Below, in pieces: positions 46,673 to 59,084 of a DNA stretch of 64,000 nt; positions within the stretch are counted from its first letter, which is position 1, and each line of letters opens with the position of its first letter. The notes beneath the pieces were generated by a model. The model was given only the letters and a program-made list of their open reading frames with translations. It had not been told where the DNA came from and made no database searches. A program made the position numbers and the translations under genes. Origin of the DNA: Moniliella sp. 'wahieum'. Taxonomy: Eukaryota; Basidiomycota; Moniliellomycetes; Moniliellales; Moniliellaceae. The stretch is taken from NCBI GenBank assembly GCA_003971905.1, contig RSEE01000040.1, positions 528,740 through 592,739 on the forward strand, in the 5' to 3' direction.

Positions 46673-47174
46673 CGGCGGCAGGGACAGACGGCTGGTGATT
46701 GGGTATCGTTTGTGCTGTGATGTGTGAGGGCGTGCGCTGGTAGCTGGGCAGGTGGAGGTGGGGGGGAAGCAGTCGCATGGTAGCTGTTGGGGTAGAGCGG
46801 GGGAGGGGCAGGGTGCGCGGGGGGCTGTGGGCAGCGGAAGCGGAAGCGGAAAGACAGCGTTTCAAATAGGGATAGGGGGAGGGCGCTCAGGCTGAGCACG
46901 TGTTTGCCATCCACCCGGGACAGATCGGCGTGCGTCCCGCGTGGCACCTGGCCACCTCGGCCCCCCGCTGACATCATTCCGGCGCTCCCATCCAAAAAGT
47001 CGGGCGCGACGCTGGGTGTTGGCGGGGCAGTCTTCCTGCCACCATCTCCGCCTGAGCGCGTCGTCTTCGAGCTCGACTTCGTCGTCGTCTTCGTCTTCGT
47101 CCTTCGCCTTCGTCTTCGTCGTTGTCTTCGCTCTCGCCTTCCCCCCCACCTTCCTCCCCCCCCGCCCCGCCCCC
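46673..47174. other. Intergenic, porin to carrier
   Basis: About 500 bp without a gene. A CGTCTTCGT-type repeat (47,075-47,130) lies in the carrier's upstream region. Confidence 0.5.
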
Positions 47175-48201
47175 ATGCGGGACACGGCTGTGGCAGGCGC
47201 TGTGCCGGCCTGCCTCGTCTGTGCTCACATGCCTCTCGACGTGGTCAAAACGCAGCTGCAGGCCCAGGGCGCCTATCCGCCCATCCGTCTGCCGCCCCGC
47301 GCCTCCACCACCCCGCCCTCCCCGCTCCGCGCATTGTCGTCCAGATCTGGCGCGCGACGGCATCCGCGGCTTTTACCACGGCCTCGGCCCCACCATCCTC
47401 GGCTATCTGCCCACCTGGGCCATCTACTTATTTACCCTCTACGACCACGCCAAGCGCCACCTCATTAATTCCAACCTCGGCCTCAATGTCCAGCCGGCGG
47501 CCACGTGATGAGCGCCATGCTCGCCGGTGTCGCCACAACCACCATCTCCTCGCCCATCTGGTCGTCAAGACGCGTTTATGCTCCAGGCCCTCCCGCGTCC
47601 CGGCGAGGTGCCCTACCGCCACACCCTCGACGCATTTGTCCGCATTGCGCGCACCGAGGGCTTGACTGCGTTCTACAAGGGACTGGTGCCTTCCCTGATG
47701 GGCACGGCGCATGTCGCTGTCCAGTTCCCTCTCTACGACAATCTCAAGAAACTCCTTCTCCAGTACCGCCATCCCCGCCTCACCGACCCTCTCTCGCCCC
47801 AAGAAATCCTGGTGTGCTCCACCATCTCCAAAATGGTCGCTTCGTGTCTCACATACCCCCACGAAGTGCTCCGCACCCGCTTGCAGATGCGGTACAACTT
47901 GTCCCCTCACACACCCACGCTCTGCCTTCCCCCGCTTTGTACCCCCGCGGATAGGCATGATGGCCATGATCCAAACCATTTGGAAACACGATGGTGTGGT
48001 CGGGTTTCAAGGGCATGGGCATCAACCTCGTCAGGACACTGCCCAACTCTGCATGACTCTCCTCACGTACGTCCCCCTCCCCGCCCCCGGGCCCCTGTGC
48101 TCGCCGACCAGTGGTACCTAATGCGCCTGTCTTCTTCTTGTCTCTTCAGATACTCATCTCATCATGCAGCCTCTGCACACTCTTCCCTCCCCAGTCGTTA
48201 G
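47175..48201 (+). CDS. Mitochondrial carrier, NAD/pyrimidine-nucleotide type
   Basis: A six-helix SLC25-type inner-membrane carrier. Repeat 1 has ACLVCAHMPLDVVKTQLQAQ (PxDxxK signature) and DGIRGFYHGLGPTILGYLPT followed by WAIYLFTLYDHAK. Repeat 2 has MSAMLAGVATTTISSPIW, VVKTRFMLQALPRPGEVPYR and EGLTAFYKGLVPSLMGTAHV. Repeat 3 has YPHEVLRTRLQMR, then MMAMIQTIWKHDGVVGF and GMGINLVRTLPNS. The GYLPTWAIY and VVKTRFMLQ features point to the NAD+ (Ndt1/Yia6) or Rim2/SLC25A33-36 branch. Introns include one near 47,890-47,955 and 48067-48149 (GTACGT...TCAG). Several one-base shifts interrupt it. Start ATG 47175; stop 48199-48201. Confidence 0.85.
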
Positions 48202-49380
48202 CCGCGTCTTGATGCCCCTGCACTTCTGTCTTACACCACGTGGCCGATGAAGGCTTAGCCTCGACCCGTTTATCTTATCCTGCCTCGACCATCGATCGCA
48301 TCGATCCCACTCCCCGGACCAAGGTGCGTTTTGTTATGTTTGCAACGTGGCATACTTGTTCTCGTGCGATGGGACACTGGGCACGTCGCCCCTCCACGCT
48401 TGATACCCCCTCTTCACCAAGTGCCATTGGGACTGCCCGCACGCGTTTCCCCTTCTCGGGAGGGAGGGAATAGGAGGTGCTACTGACCAGAGCGTTTTCG
48501 GCTACCAGGTCTCCCAACAAAAAAATCAGTATCGAGGGGGCTGGGGGCAGGCCGTCGTTTTCATGGATGGGTACCGCCGATGCGTCATCGTAGAGGCGAG
48601 AGCGCGGCCAGCAGAGTGGCCATCGCGTCCATGCAATGGACCAGCCTCTCTGGTTTGGTCGGCGTGGAGGCTTGGTTGGAACTGGGCGGACTTACAGAGA
48701 AGACATGAATGGTCAAATGTAGGCCCTGATCCGGTCTCCCGTAGGCCATGGGGAGTGATATAGAGGAAGAGCAGAAGGGAGAAGGGGAGTAGGGGCCCTC
48801 ATTGTGGAGAGCTGGTCAGCACAGTAAAAAGGGTAAGCTCGGTGCTTCTGAGTGCCTTGTGTCCCTTCTGCGCCGATCGACCTGAATGATCCCTGGGCGT
48901 TCAGTTTGCTCCATCTGCTCTTGCTGGGCATCGGACTCGGCTGGTCCCTGGGCAACGCAGCAAGCTTGCCGAGCTGAAGGCTCCGAGGCACTTGGTTGGG
49001 AACTTGAGGCACACCTCGAGGCTGTGGGGTCGATGCAAAGTTAGTAGTACGCTCAATGGGGCTGCTCTTGACTCCTTCTGGCGGCTCCATGACCCAGACG
49101 GAAAGGCAATGACATATATGTAGCCTCTCCCCTTCAACTAGTGTACGGCGCCTTGCCCACCAGAGGCCGTTACATCACCTTCTGACCCACTGCCCGCCTG
49201 AGGTGACCTCGTAGAAGGTGGGGTGGGGTGACCTACTAATGAAAAGATGTTTACCATCTCGATGGCCTTATGGTAACGGCACTCCTGCCGTGGCCTGGGT
49301 TGTGACTACATGGGTCTGTGGATGCTACCGAACAGAATCGTTCACAAGCAGTGCAATGCAGTTCAAGCAACATAGGCCGC
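48202..49380. other. Intergenic, carrier to RSM22
   Basis: About 1.2 kb between two convergent genes. Minus-strand open frames near 48,720-49,130 show no domain. I see nothing else. Confidence 0.45.
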
Positions 49381-52300
49381 TCACTTGGTCTTGCGCGGCA
49401 CGCGCACAATGTCCGAATCCAAGCCAAAGTCATAGTCGCCCATCGAGCGCGGGCGACTGGCACGCCGACGGTGCCGCTCCAGCGCACGGAAGCCCGCTTC
49501 GGGGTCATCGTCGCGGAAGTCAAGGTGAACCTTGTGGTGTGTGCGCAACAACCTGCCTTCCCCGTCGCGCGGCAGCTCCATCTGGTCCGGAATATCATCC
49601 CGCGCCTTCTTCCCACCGGCCACCTCGGTCACGCGCGCCTGGTGCAGTCGCGCGGCCGTGGTTAGATCTTCCATGTCGAACGCTGGGTCGACTTGAGCAT
49701 GGAGCTGAAGTGTCTGCTTGCGCTTGAGTTCACGTGCCTTGCGCGCGCGCTGGCTCAGCCCGGCCGAGATGGACGGCAGGAAAGAGTCGTCGCCATGAAC
49801 GGGCGTGACGAGTGCCGAGGGCGGCGCGAGCCGCTCCTGGTTGACAATCGCCATCGCATCCGGCCCAATCGCACCGTACGCGGCCACGTCGGGGTCCAAG
49901 CCTTGGCGCTGCTGCAGCGTCGCTTGCTTCTCTTTGCGTGACCTGACTGCCCCCGTGGACGTCTGCCGCGGTGACGCATAGGGGTCAAACACGTCTTCCG
50001 CTTCCCTGCCAACCTGCGAATCCAATCCGGCTGCATAGTCCGTCAAGCGCTCCAGCTCCAGGATCTGCTGCACCTGCTCCTCGTCCAGCTCGGCTCCCAT
50101 CGTGTCCGTCCCGCCCGTCTCTCCACGGTCCACTTCATAGTCGTCATTCTCATCGACGGTCTTTTTCATCCGCACCGCCCTGGCCTTTGTCCGCTCCCGC
50201 AAGGCAGCTGGTGTGATCAGCTCGCTCGTGTCTGCCCGTGCTCGCTCCACTAGGGTAGAGCGGATGGAGGTCAGGGAAATGAGGGAACAAGTCTCCCTTG
50301 CGCGACTTGCGAGCGTCCTGGTACTTTTGCACATCCTTGTGGGGGACCACGAACCGCTTGATGTTGCCCTCCGACGTGCAACCATACAACACACGTGCCC
50401 CCCCTTCTTGCTCGACGGGATCAGCAGGCGGGGCCACGAGTAGGATTCGATCTGCATCGCTGCATAGTCGGCCGGCGCCAGTTCTGGGGGAGCAGGAATA
50501 GGAGTTCGGCCACCAAGCGCCGGAGGCATATCCACCTCGATCGTAGCGTCCTCCGAACCCTTAGCGTGTTGCCCCTCTCCCTCTTCTTCCGCACCTTCCG
50601 GCTGGTCGGGGAAGACTTCATCGAGAATCGCAGCCTCTTCGGGCCACATGTCGCGATAGTACTGGCCTCGGCCGAAGCCACGTTGGCCTTTTGCTCGGGG
50701 GTCAAAGGCTCCCTCAGTTCCTTTTCCTCCTGGGCTGGCGCCGCAGTTGACCGCGTCTCGCTCTGCTTTGCTGCCGTACCAGCTCTTCCACCTCCTCGTC
50801 CGTCAGCTCGCCATACGCTTCAGGGTGTTGCTGACGCAGGTGCTGCACCACGCTGGGGATGAGCGAGTCGAGCACTTCCTTCGCCTCGGCTGCTTCTTCC
50901 TCGTCCCTCTCCAGCCGACTGATGGCCTCTTGAAGTTGTTCAGCGGTAAGGATGTGGGTTGCGCCTTCCTCTTCCCCGCGCGCTGCCGCCCGGTCTCGCT
51001 CCATCTGCCGCCGCATCCACTCCACCTCACCATGCTTGGTGCGTTCCGCCATCTCGCGCAAGTCAGGCACTTCCTCCGCCCGCCTCGGCGACTTGCGCAG
51101 CCTCCTCGGCCGAGGCATCGGCCGGCAGCCATGGCGGTTTGAATGGCCTCCCGCTCGGCAGCTACCGCCACCTCCTGCCGCAGAGCCTCCTGAGCCGCAT
51201 CAAGCGACGGGCGGGGGCCACGTCGAACGATGAGGTACGTGTAGTCCTTCGAGAGTTCGTCCTTCTTGGGCATGTTGAAAAGCTGAGCATGTTCGCGCGG
51301 CAAGCCGATCCGGTGGTTGAACCGGCACACTGCCCGTGTCGATTGCAAATCATTGTTCAAGTTGATCCGGTTCACCTCGGGCACAAGCGCAAAGGGATGC
51401 AGCAACGGGCAGGGCTTGTCGTGTGGGCAAGGCGCAACGACATGAGCCCCGACCATCTTGGGCGCAGCCTGCTCCGTCGTCCCAGTAGCTTCAGCCAGCC
51501 CCGTCCTCGGTGTCCACCTCATAAAACGTCTCGCCATCGATCGTCAACTCCTCTCCTCCGCGCGCAGCCGTTCCTGCGTTTTCTCACTTGTGTGGAGGCA
51601 TGCGTGGTGGCACCCAGACGAAGCAGCAGTGCACGAGCGGATGCGATACAGGCAAACCCACGCGGATCAGCCGGTTCAATCAGCACAAAGACTTCGGCCC
51701 ATTTCTGTTTCCACATCCGTGTCACATAGTCTACCCGCTCTTGGTCGCTGGCAAGATGAGAGAGACGGAAGGCAGACAGGAGGATGGTGTCTTTGGTCGG
51801 GGTCTCGTGCAATCCTTCCAGCTCACCCTCCATGGCAGCCCTGTTGGCGCGGCTGATCTGCTCTTGGTCCGGGTAACTGGTCGGCACCTTCAAGGTAGTT
51901 TCGGGCTTGCCCGCCTGAAGATAGGCGTCGTATGCAGCCTGGTCTTCCGGCTCCAGCTTGATATCGTCATCGTCTTCTTGCGACCACTGTTTTCTTCGCC
52001 GCTTGGCTGCCTTGGCTTCCTCCTTGGCCAGAGCCTCACTTTCTTCTGGGTAAGATGCTCGTACTCCACTTCAACTTCCTCCTCCTCCTCATTCTCATTC
52101 TCATTCTCCTCCTCCTCCTCCTCCCCTTGCTTGGCTGCTTCCATGGTTCGCTTCTTCTCGGCGACAGCGGCCACGTCGCGCAAGTGCTGCCGGTCGGATC
52201 GGTTGGCAGGATCGAGCAGACCAGCTTCGCGTTCGGCGCGGCGCACCTCCCGGTACAGTCGCTTGGGCACCACAATCCGAGAAGGCTTGGTAGGGCGGAA

Positions 52301-53499
52301 GGTGAGGGTGGCAATCAAACGGTCGTACATGTGGGTGTGAATGGGGGGCGAGTGCGAGCGGCCCCACGTGTCAAACCGGCTCACCTTGCCGCGCCAAGCG
52401 CGCATCGATTCCCAAGAGGAAGTTTGCGCCAGCATGTCCGCCGCCACGTTCATCCGCTTGATGTCCCCCGTCGCACCCCAGTACTCGAGCGCGTCCTCGA
52501 CCGCCGCACACGCGGGTGACGTTTCTCGTGGTTGGGCCAGGCGCCGCGGGGCGACTCCAGAGTGGGATCCTGTACTTCGTCCGACTCCCACTCCGGCTTA
52601 GGAGGCGGGTCAAACACGTCGGCAAACGCCCAGGCACCCTCGGCCCCGCGCAATCCCACTCGACCAGACGGGTGGGGTTAAAGGGTTTGGGACGCAGCGC
52701 GGGAGGTAGGTCAGAGTGGGCTTCCTCGGCCTCGGCCTGCTCGGCAGCGAGACGCTTCTTGAGCGTGGAGAGAACTCCATGGATGGCCGTGTACCGTCCG
52801 GGCGCTTCGGACACGTAGTACGCCACCAAGGCAGCCGCAGCGCGCTTCCGGGTGATGTACAACTCATCGCGCGGGGCAGAGAACTGGTGGTTGGTCATCT
52901 GGACCGCTTGGGTGGTTTTCCAAATCTTGAGCTCGCTGCGGACTTCGCTGTTGGGCACCTGCTTGCGCAGGTACCGCACGCCGTTGATAAATCCCCAAGG
53001 CAGCATCGATCGCAGACCCCGCTGGTCAATCCCATACCGCGCCGCGGGCGACAGGCGGCGCATCGAGTGGCCCACCGGAGCGTCAAACCCAATGTCTGCC
53101 TCCGCACCATAGTAGTTGGCCGACTCGCCGCGGTCCGGCCAAAGCTCGTCGTCGCCAGCGGTTCGGCGTCGCCCCAGTCGGTGTACTGTGCAGCCAGATC
53201 GGCCTCCGCCTGCTCCGCGCTGGGCGTATAGGCAGCGCCCGGCTGTTCGGCCAGGACTTCTGCGACGCGCGGACGACGGCCAGCAGGAAGGCGTCGGCGC
53301 CATCGGAGACGCTGTTGGACGCGACGCTGCGCCGCCGTAGTGGGCGGGGTCACGGCGGCGGGGCGGCGGTGGGCGGTCGCGTGGGCGACGGCAGCGGTCT
53401 GGAGAGAGCGGCGGGGAGAAGGCGGGCGGACAGAGGGGCGAGAGAGGGGGGAGCGCGGAGGCGCGCAGCCGCCATGGCCGGCGCAGAGAGGAAGCGCAT
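49381..53499 (-). CDS. RSM22: Mitoribosome assembly factor Rsm22 (methyltransferase-like)
   Basis: Rsm22 (METTL17-like) is a SAM-methyltransferase-fold factor for the mitochondrial small subunit. The start MAAARLRAPPSLAPLSARLL (ATG 53475, or 53499) is an Arg/Ala/Leu-rich mitochondrial presequence. The conserved N-part is LPWGFINGVRYLRKQVPNSE and RYTAIHGVLSTLKKRLAAEQ. Later blocks are DTILLSAFRLSHLASDQERV, CPHDKPCPLLHPFALVPEVN, FNMPKKDELSKDYTYLIVRR, ESYSWPRLLIPSSKKGGHV and CTSEGNIKRFVVPHKDVQKY. Cys residues of the CPHDKPCPL block fit the iron-sulfur-type cluster of the family. A hydrophilic C-terminal extension of about 280 residues ends VRVPRKTK at 49381. Multiple one-base frame changes occur. 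Confidence 0.85.
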
Positions 53500-54333
53500 G
53501 CTCGTCGCGCGCGCAGCAGCGGACACGGAGTGGAGGTGGAGAGGAGTCGGGGGATCAGAGGCGGCGCCGCGTTGGCTTATTTCTTGTTCTCGCCAACATT
53601 CTTCGCCAGTGGCAAAATCTGAAACTCGGTGCAATGCCTGCCCAGAAGCAATGCTTCTCAAATAAATAGGCCAACGCATTGCAAATCAATAGGACGTCGC
53701 TTGAAAGTAGCCGCGTCTGTCGCGTACAGGACCCAACGTAGTTGCCCCGCCGACTGGCAGCCTAGCAGCTTCGTAGGCTAATGCTGGCGTTCGTCCAATC
53801 CTCCTGAGGAAAGAGAGCTAGGGCGGCGCTAAAGACGGATGGACATCAGGCAGTCGAGGCAAGTGGCAGTGGGGTGGGGTCGTCTGGCAAGTCAACTGGC
53901 ATGCCGCGGGCATGGTGGGCGCATGCCTCTCCCTGGGCCCATGCATGTTGTGGCGGGGCAGGGTCGAATGCATGGCGAGGGTAGCTGACACAGTGAGGTG
54001 GCGCCTGCCACGCACGGGTACCTCAGATGCCTACTATAGTACCTGCTGACGTCTGCCTGGACCGTTCATCATTCATTTCGCCCCCCTTCGAACCACTGGT
54101 GGCCTCGCGCCTGGTGCGAGGAGACTATCCACAGTTCGGTAAAGTTGGGATGGAGAGAAGTGTTGTGCGCAAAGGTGTACTGCGCCAAGACGCCATCCTC
54201 GCCGGCCATTAAGCGCTATGGAGCGAGACAAGGGATGTCTCCGGATCGAACCCCACCACGGATCGTTGAGCATCGACGTTTATGAGGCGGGAAAAGCGGA
54301 GAAGGGGACCCAGGCGGAAGGTAAGCGTGGGGA
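53500..54333. other. Intergenic, RSM22 upstream to RFA2 3' end
   Basis: About 830 bp without a supportable gene. Confidence 0.5.
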
Positions 54334-55272
54334 TTAGTTCTCCATGGGGAAGTAAACTTCCTTGTCGTCGGCATTTTGAACCATGTATGCCGTCCCTGCC
54401 TCCTCGAGTTCCGTGAGGATATTGCTGTATTTCGGTAAGGTCAGGTGCCTGCTCAGTCAAGCAAGGGCGAGAAATATGGAAAGGGAGAAGAGAACATACC
54501 TAATCTCATCCATGCCCATGGTGGACACCCCGTTTCTGAATCTGGGTAGCCACACACCCCCTGGGTTCTCCTTGATCAGCTCCTGCAGGGCAGTGGAAAC
54601 GCGCGTGGTCGGGGTAGAGGTATGAGCGGAGGTCGACAGTCCGACTTCGCCCATGGGCTCGTCACTGTTTTTGCGGAGGTAAAGGTGGGCCCAAATGGCC
54701 TGAAGGTTGTGAAAGACAATTTCGTTGGGGTCGGTGACCTTGTGTACGGTGGTGGCGGAGATGGTGGTGGTGCCTTGGAACTGCTTGACCACCCCACGAA
54801 CCCGGGCATACTCGTTCTGCTCTACCGGAATTGGGTTGGATTCGTTGCTCCATAGTTTGCACTCAATCGAACCCGTACCATCGTCAATGACAAATGAACT
54901 GAACAGTTCGCCGCCCTTGGCCTCGGCAACTCGACCGACGAACGTCACCTGGAAGGAGAAACGAAGGATATAATCAGTATGGAAGCAAGGCGAGGGGCAG
55001 TAAGCATATCAGCTCAGCATACATTTTTGACCTCTTTGTCGTCGATGATCATGGGCATGTCAACGCTGCTGGTCTCGACGTGGGTTAGTTGGCGGATGGT
55101 GACAGGACGGAGACCAAGCTCATTGTCCTAGAGGCCAGATGGGGGGGCGTGTCAGTAAGAGCGCACTGAGTTGTGGGAACCAGAGGGAACAAACCTTGCG
55201 CCGGTCCGGGCCGGCATCGCCACCACCCATGCCGCTGCCCTCAAAGTAGCCGCCGCCTTGGGTTCCGCTCAT
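54334..55272 (-). CDS. RFA2: Replication protein A 32-kDa subunit
   Basis: RPA2 is the middle subunit of the single-strand-DNA-binding heterotrimer. Exons 55272-55195, 55127-55023, 54948-54500 and 54448-54334 total exactly 747 nt (248 residues). The N-terminus MSGTQGGGYFEGSGMGGG is the phospho-regulated Ser/Gly-rich tail. The OB fold includes LRPVTIRQLTHVETSSVDMP, VTFVGRVAEAKGGELFSSF and VIDDGTGSIECKLWSN. The C-terminal winged helix ends LTLPKYSNILTELEEAGTAY and YFPMEN. Introns are 67, 74 and 51 nt (GTTTGT, GTATGC and GTATGT donors). Fully intact, in contrast to several neighbours. Confidence 0.95.
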
Positions 55273-56232
55273 GTCGACTGCAGCAGGTGAGACGAAGAAG
55301 GTCAGCATGGCCTTCCCGCACTGGGGGGGAGGGGTAGCAGGGGCAGAGAAAGGCGCAACACGCACAGTTCATTGCTGAGATGGGGCTGGGAGAAGCGAGC
55401 TGAGCGGGGCTGTGGGAAGTTGATGTGGATGGAGCAGGACGATGGAATGCGGCCGCCGCTCGTTTCTGTCGGCCCAACACGCGTGGGCGAGGCGCGCGTC
55501 GCTTGACGTGACGCGGCCGGACGCGGCGGAAAGCCGCGCGCCGACTGGACAAATTCCGCTCCGCACCCCCCGCCTTCCCAATTTATAGCCTGTCTGCGCC
55601 TTGCCAAGAACATGCCTTCAAGAGCAGCAATCTGCAGCAACCTCCCGTCGCTTGTGCTCTTCGATTCTTCGGGATGGCCTGGCGTCTTTTCCACGGCAGC
55701 GCTTCGCATCGTGTTGCTGCTTCCGACCCCTGCCAATCCAGACCGTGTTGGGCAAATCAAATCCAGTCGTACATTTCGGCGCCGTAGGACTTTGCGCAAT
55801 ACTGAGGGGCTACTATGTGGGTCATAGTAGACAGGCTGCGGTACGGAGCAGCCGATGCCAGGGAATACCCGCTATCAGCTCAACACCAGATGGGGTTAGC
55901 CCATGTCAGGTCTCCTTCCGGGCCTGCCCCAGCAGTTGCCCACAAGCCCCTCTCTCTCTGCGTACGCCCGCCCAATCTGCCTCCCAACGGCGCCGCCGCC
56001 AGCAGCAGCAGCACTGAAATGACTAGCTCTGCCGCACTCCCAGCAGCCGAGAGACCATGGTAGCGCGGTTGCATTGACCACTCCATGAATGCGCTCTCCT
56101 ATCACGGCATTACTAAACAGACTGTTGTCCAATGTCACCGACTACTAACCCCAAGAATGCGCATGTCGATGTGGATGGGCAGTGCGTCGCACGCGAATAG
56201 GTCGCAGGGCGTCGGCAGGACACGCACCGGCT
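55273..56232. other. Intergenic, RFA2 upstream to bL36m 3' end
   Basis: About 960 bp without a supportable gene. The first 300 bp presumably hold the RFA2 promoter. Confidence 0.5.
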
Positions 56233-56675
56233 TAGTTGCGTGTGCGCTGGGCACAAAACCAGAAACGAAAGGATCAGTACCTCAACTCACAGAAGCGTAA
56301 TGAACGTCTCAGTCTTTGGGGGAAGAGCAAGAAATCGTACCTGCTTGTGTCGGGGGTGGGCCTTGCAAATGATAAATGTCTTCCCCCGCCGCCGCACCAC
56401 CTGACACGAGCTGCACCGCTTCTCAAGCGAAGTGCGGACCTTCATACCGCGCTCAGTCGCTGGCATGACGGGACCGTGAGCGTGGACGTGAGCGTGGACG
56501 GGGGCTGGGTAGCAAGAGGAGTGGCGAGGGCGCGTGGATGCGGGTCGAGGCTCGCAAAGCCCGGGAGCCGGTGCGGCGCGGAGCGTGTGCACGCTGCGCA
56601 GCGCCACAGAAGACGCCGACGGAGCGTGGGCGTGCACAACAGGGCGGATAAGCGAACGGAGGGAGCGCCCAGCAT
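56233..56675 (-). CDS. Mitochondrial ribosomal protein bL36m
   Basis: bL36 is a tiny zinc-ribbon protein of the large subunit. The mature part [20 protein letters not shown] plus [15 protein letters not shown] has the C-x2-C...C-x4-H zinc pattern. The precursor begins [20 protein letters not shown] (ATG 56675), an Arg-rich mitochondrial presequence of about 65 residues. Intron 56340-56248 (GTACGA...CCAG) joins HKQ to a four-residue final exon RTRN. Exons total 350 nt, one short of a whole number of codons plus one, and the frame changes near 56,480 between presequence and mature part, consistent with a one-base indel. In yeast the orthologue is RTC6. Confidence 0.85.
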
Positions 56676-57079
56676 CGCTGTCAGATTTAACGTCGTCGTC
56701 GTCGTTGTGGGCAACTCCGCAGTGGTTAGGTTGCTGGGAGAACAACGATGCGCTGGCAGATTACGTATGCGGGGCCGATTCGCGGCCATGCACCATGTTC
56801 CTCCAGCTTTCGAATTGTAAAATGTTCATTTTACGTGTGGGGGCGGGCACGGGGGCCGTGTTGGGGCGATAAGGGAGAGAGGGTTGGTTATAGGTTCCTC
56901 GCCTCCTCTGGCCTCCCCTGGCCTGTCCTGCCCTCTCTTCGGCATGTCGTCGCGACTACGCCGACCAGAGGAAAGCGAAAAGTATGTCTGCATGTACCAA
57001 AGCGACGTGGACGGCAGGAGAAGCAAGTAACCTGCCCCCCCCCGATACACCATCTCCTCCAGCTGCACCAATTATGAAT
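56676..57079. other. Intergenic, bL36m upstream to gypsy fragment
   Basis: About 400 bp without a supportable gene. Confidence 0.45.
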
Positions 57080-57515
57080 CCTAAGGCACGCCGTGGGCCG
57101 CGCCGCGTACCAGGTCCGCCTCCCCGACTACCTACACCTCCATGACGTGTTCCATGTGTCCCGCTTGCGAGCCTACACCCCTGGTGACGTGGTCCCTGCC
57201 CGCTTGATCGAGCCCCCGCCCTCCTCTCCCCGAGTTTGCTGATGATGGTGCGGTTCATCACGAGGTCGAGCATGTCCTCGACTCTCGCCGCAAGGGTCGT
57301 GGAGGCCGCATTGAGTACTTTGTTCACTTCCGGGGCTATCCTGTCCACGAGAGGGAGTGGGTACCCGCTGCGGACATGTCTCATGACGCCGAGCCAGTGG
57401 TTCGTTTCCACGCCCTCTACCCCGATAAGCCTGTCTCCCATGCCCGCCGACTCGCCCTCTCTCGCCTTCGTCGCCGCCCGGGAGATGAGGTCTGAAAGGG
57501 GGCAATGTCATAGTT
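57080..57515 (+). mobile_element. Ty3/gypsy chromovirus 3' fragment
   Basis: The end of a chromovirus Pol. It shows YQVRLPDYLHLHDVFHVSRL (integrase C-terminal motif), then a chromodomain reading HHEVEHVLDSRRKGRGGRIE and YFVHFRGYPVHEREWVPAAD, ending at the TGA of 57492-57494. A one-base shift lies near 57,235. Directly after the stop a polypurine tract (GAAAGGGGGC) abuts TGTCATAG, which fits the start of a 3' LTR. Everything upstream of the integrase C-terminus is missing, so the copy is truncated. Confidence 0.8.
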
Positions 57516-59080
57516 TGGCTGATCTCGCTCCCATTTCCAATTTCTTCGTCTCGAGCGTCTCGCTCCTTCCCTGTTCCTTCCACTTCGCACCATGTCCTCT
57601 GTTCTTGCTTCTTCCCCACGAACGATTGCTACAACCCCCTTGGCCTAGTCCGATCCTGGTCTCCCTCGCCTTAGCCCCGACTGTGACAATGTCCCACACG
57701 TTCTCTCTCCCCGCGGCTCCCAGCACGGCGTCGCGCCACCACCCGGCCCCCGTGGCGCGTTTTTGTGGCTGCAATGCTTTCGCCGGCGCTGCTTATGCCC
57801 TTGTCTGGACTAGCGGTGGTACTCGTAGCTTCTCCAGCCCCATAGTGTTTTGATTGCGCCGTCGAAGGGTACCGGCATCGGCAAGCGAAACAATGTAACG
57901 TTAATGGCATGGTGTAAAGCAACGGTGCTGGGCTTGTCTTGACGGGTCTCAACTTTTACAACCCAGCCAACAACTCCTTCACTTACCGCCAATCTGCTGG
58001 GATCACCTATACAGCTTTTTCCCGACGACAGCTTTTTCGAGGAGGCAATATGCCACAGTACAACATCAATGGTAGCAACATAATGTGCTTGTTGACATAG
58101 ATGATCTGGCAGCACGGACTCTACACTATCAACAATTCCAACCGGATCACTCTCTCTCCCTTCTCGGCGTACGGGGCATTGCTGCAAGCATCGCGATGCA
58201 ACAGTTCCTCGGAACAAGCGCAATGGTATGGCCAAGAGAAGCACCTCAACGACTTCCAGATCGCGATCGCGATACTCATTACGATGAGACAGCCTACTAC
58301 TTTCAACTCTGCAACTGGGATGGGTCCCTCAAGCTGTTCATGTGGCACCCTTTCAATCCACCTCAAATGTTACCGGCCGAAGCGCTTAAACAAGCTGTAC
58401 GTCCCTTATTTCGCTCAGTTTTTCCCTGAAGCACATATACTGAATCGTACTGCTTCTATAGGCTAACGACGCTAATGGTGGTAGTTAAGTGAGTTTATCA
58501 GGTCTCCCACACACCGACAACTGGCTGTGTCTGCACTTCCATCGCCTCACGTTGGGACCTTCCTGTGGTCTTTTTCTTCCCCACCTCATCAGTGTTCTGC
58601 AATGCCATCCACTTATGCCATCCACTTCTCCTTTCTGTCTTCTTGTCATGAGTGCAACTGGTACCTTACCGCTGGGGCAAAACTCCCCATCCGCCCCCCC
58701 ACCCCACCCAATGGTTGGCTTGTTTATATATTCACAATATATCCATACGGAGTCATCATTCCTGTTCCCCTCTGTTTCTCGCCATTGTGGTAGCTCTCTT
58801 TCCAAAGGCTCGTCAAATAACCCTCGTGGGTACAGTGGGTCCAGCAGATATAGACCAATAGAAATTGAAAACAAGATCGGCTCGACAGTGTTTCCCAGTC
58901 GGCTCGACAGTGTTTCCCAGTCGGCGAAAAGAAGGGAGGCGGGAGTGGGCGCGCTTGTCGAGCCTTGCTCAACTGCACACGCGATCGACGACATGGGCTG
59001 GTACTCAGAGGCTGACTCACGGCAATCCATTATGGTGAGTAGTCCTAATGGATCTTTGTCCTCCCAACCTGTCCCACCGT
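57516..59080. other. LTR-like and unassigned sequence after the gypsy fragment
   Basis: The first few hundred bases are probably LTR, but I could not define its end. No gene is supported in the remainder. Confidence 0.4.
58878..58924. repeat. 22-bp direct duplication
   Basis: The unit CGGCTCGACAGTGTTTCCCA plus GT occurs twice in direct tandem (58878-58899 and 58900-58921), followed by another CGG. Confidence 0.9.
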
Positions 59081-59084
59081 TTTG

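Noticed and set aside
48713-49137. Minus-strand open frames with Ser/Pro-rich sequence between the carrier and RSM22
   Set aside because: Short, overlapping, without domains or splice-consistent extensions.
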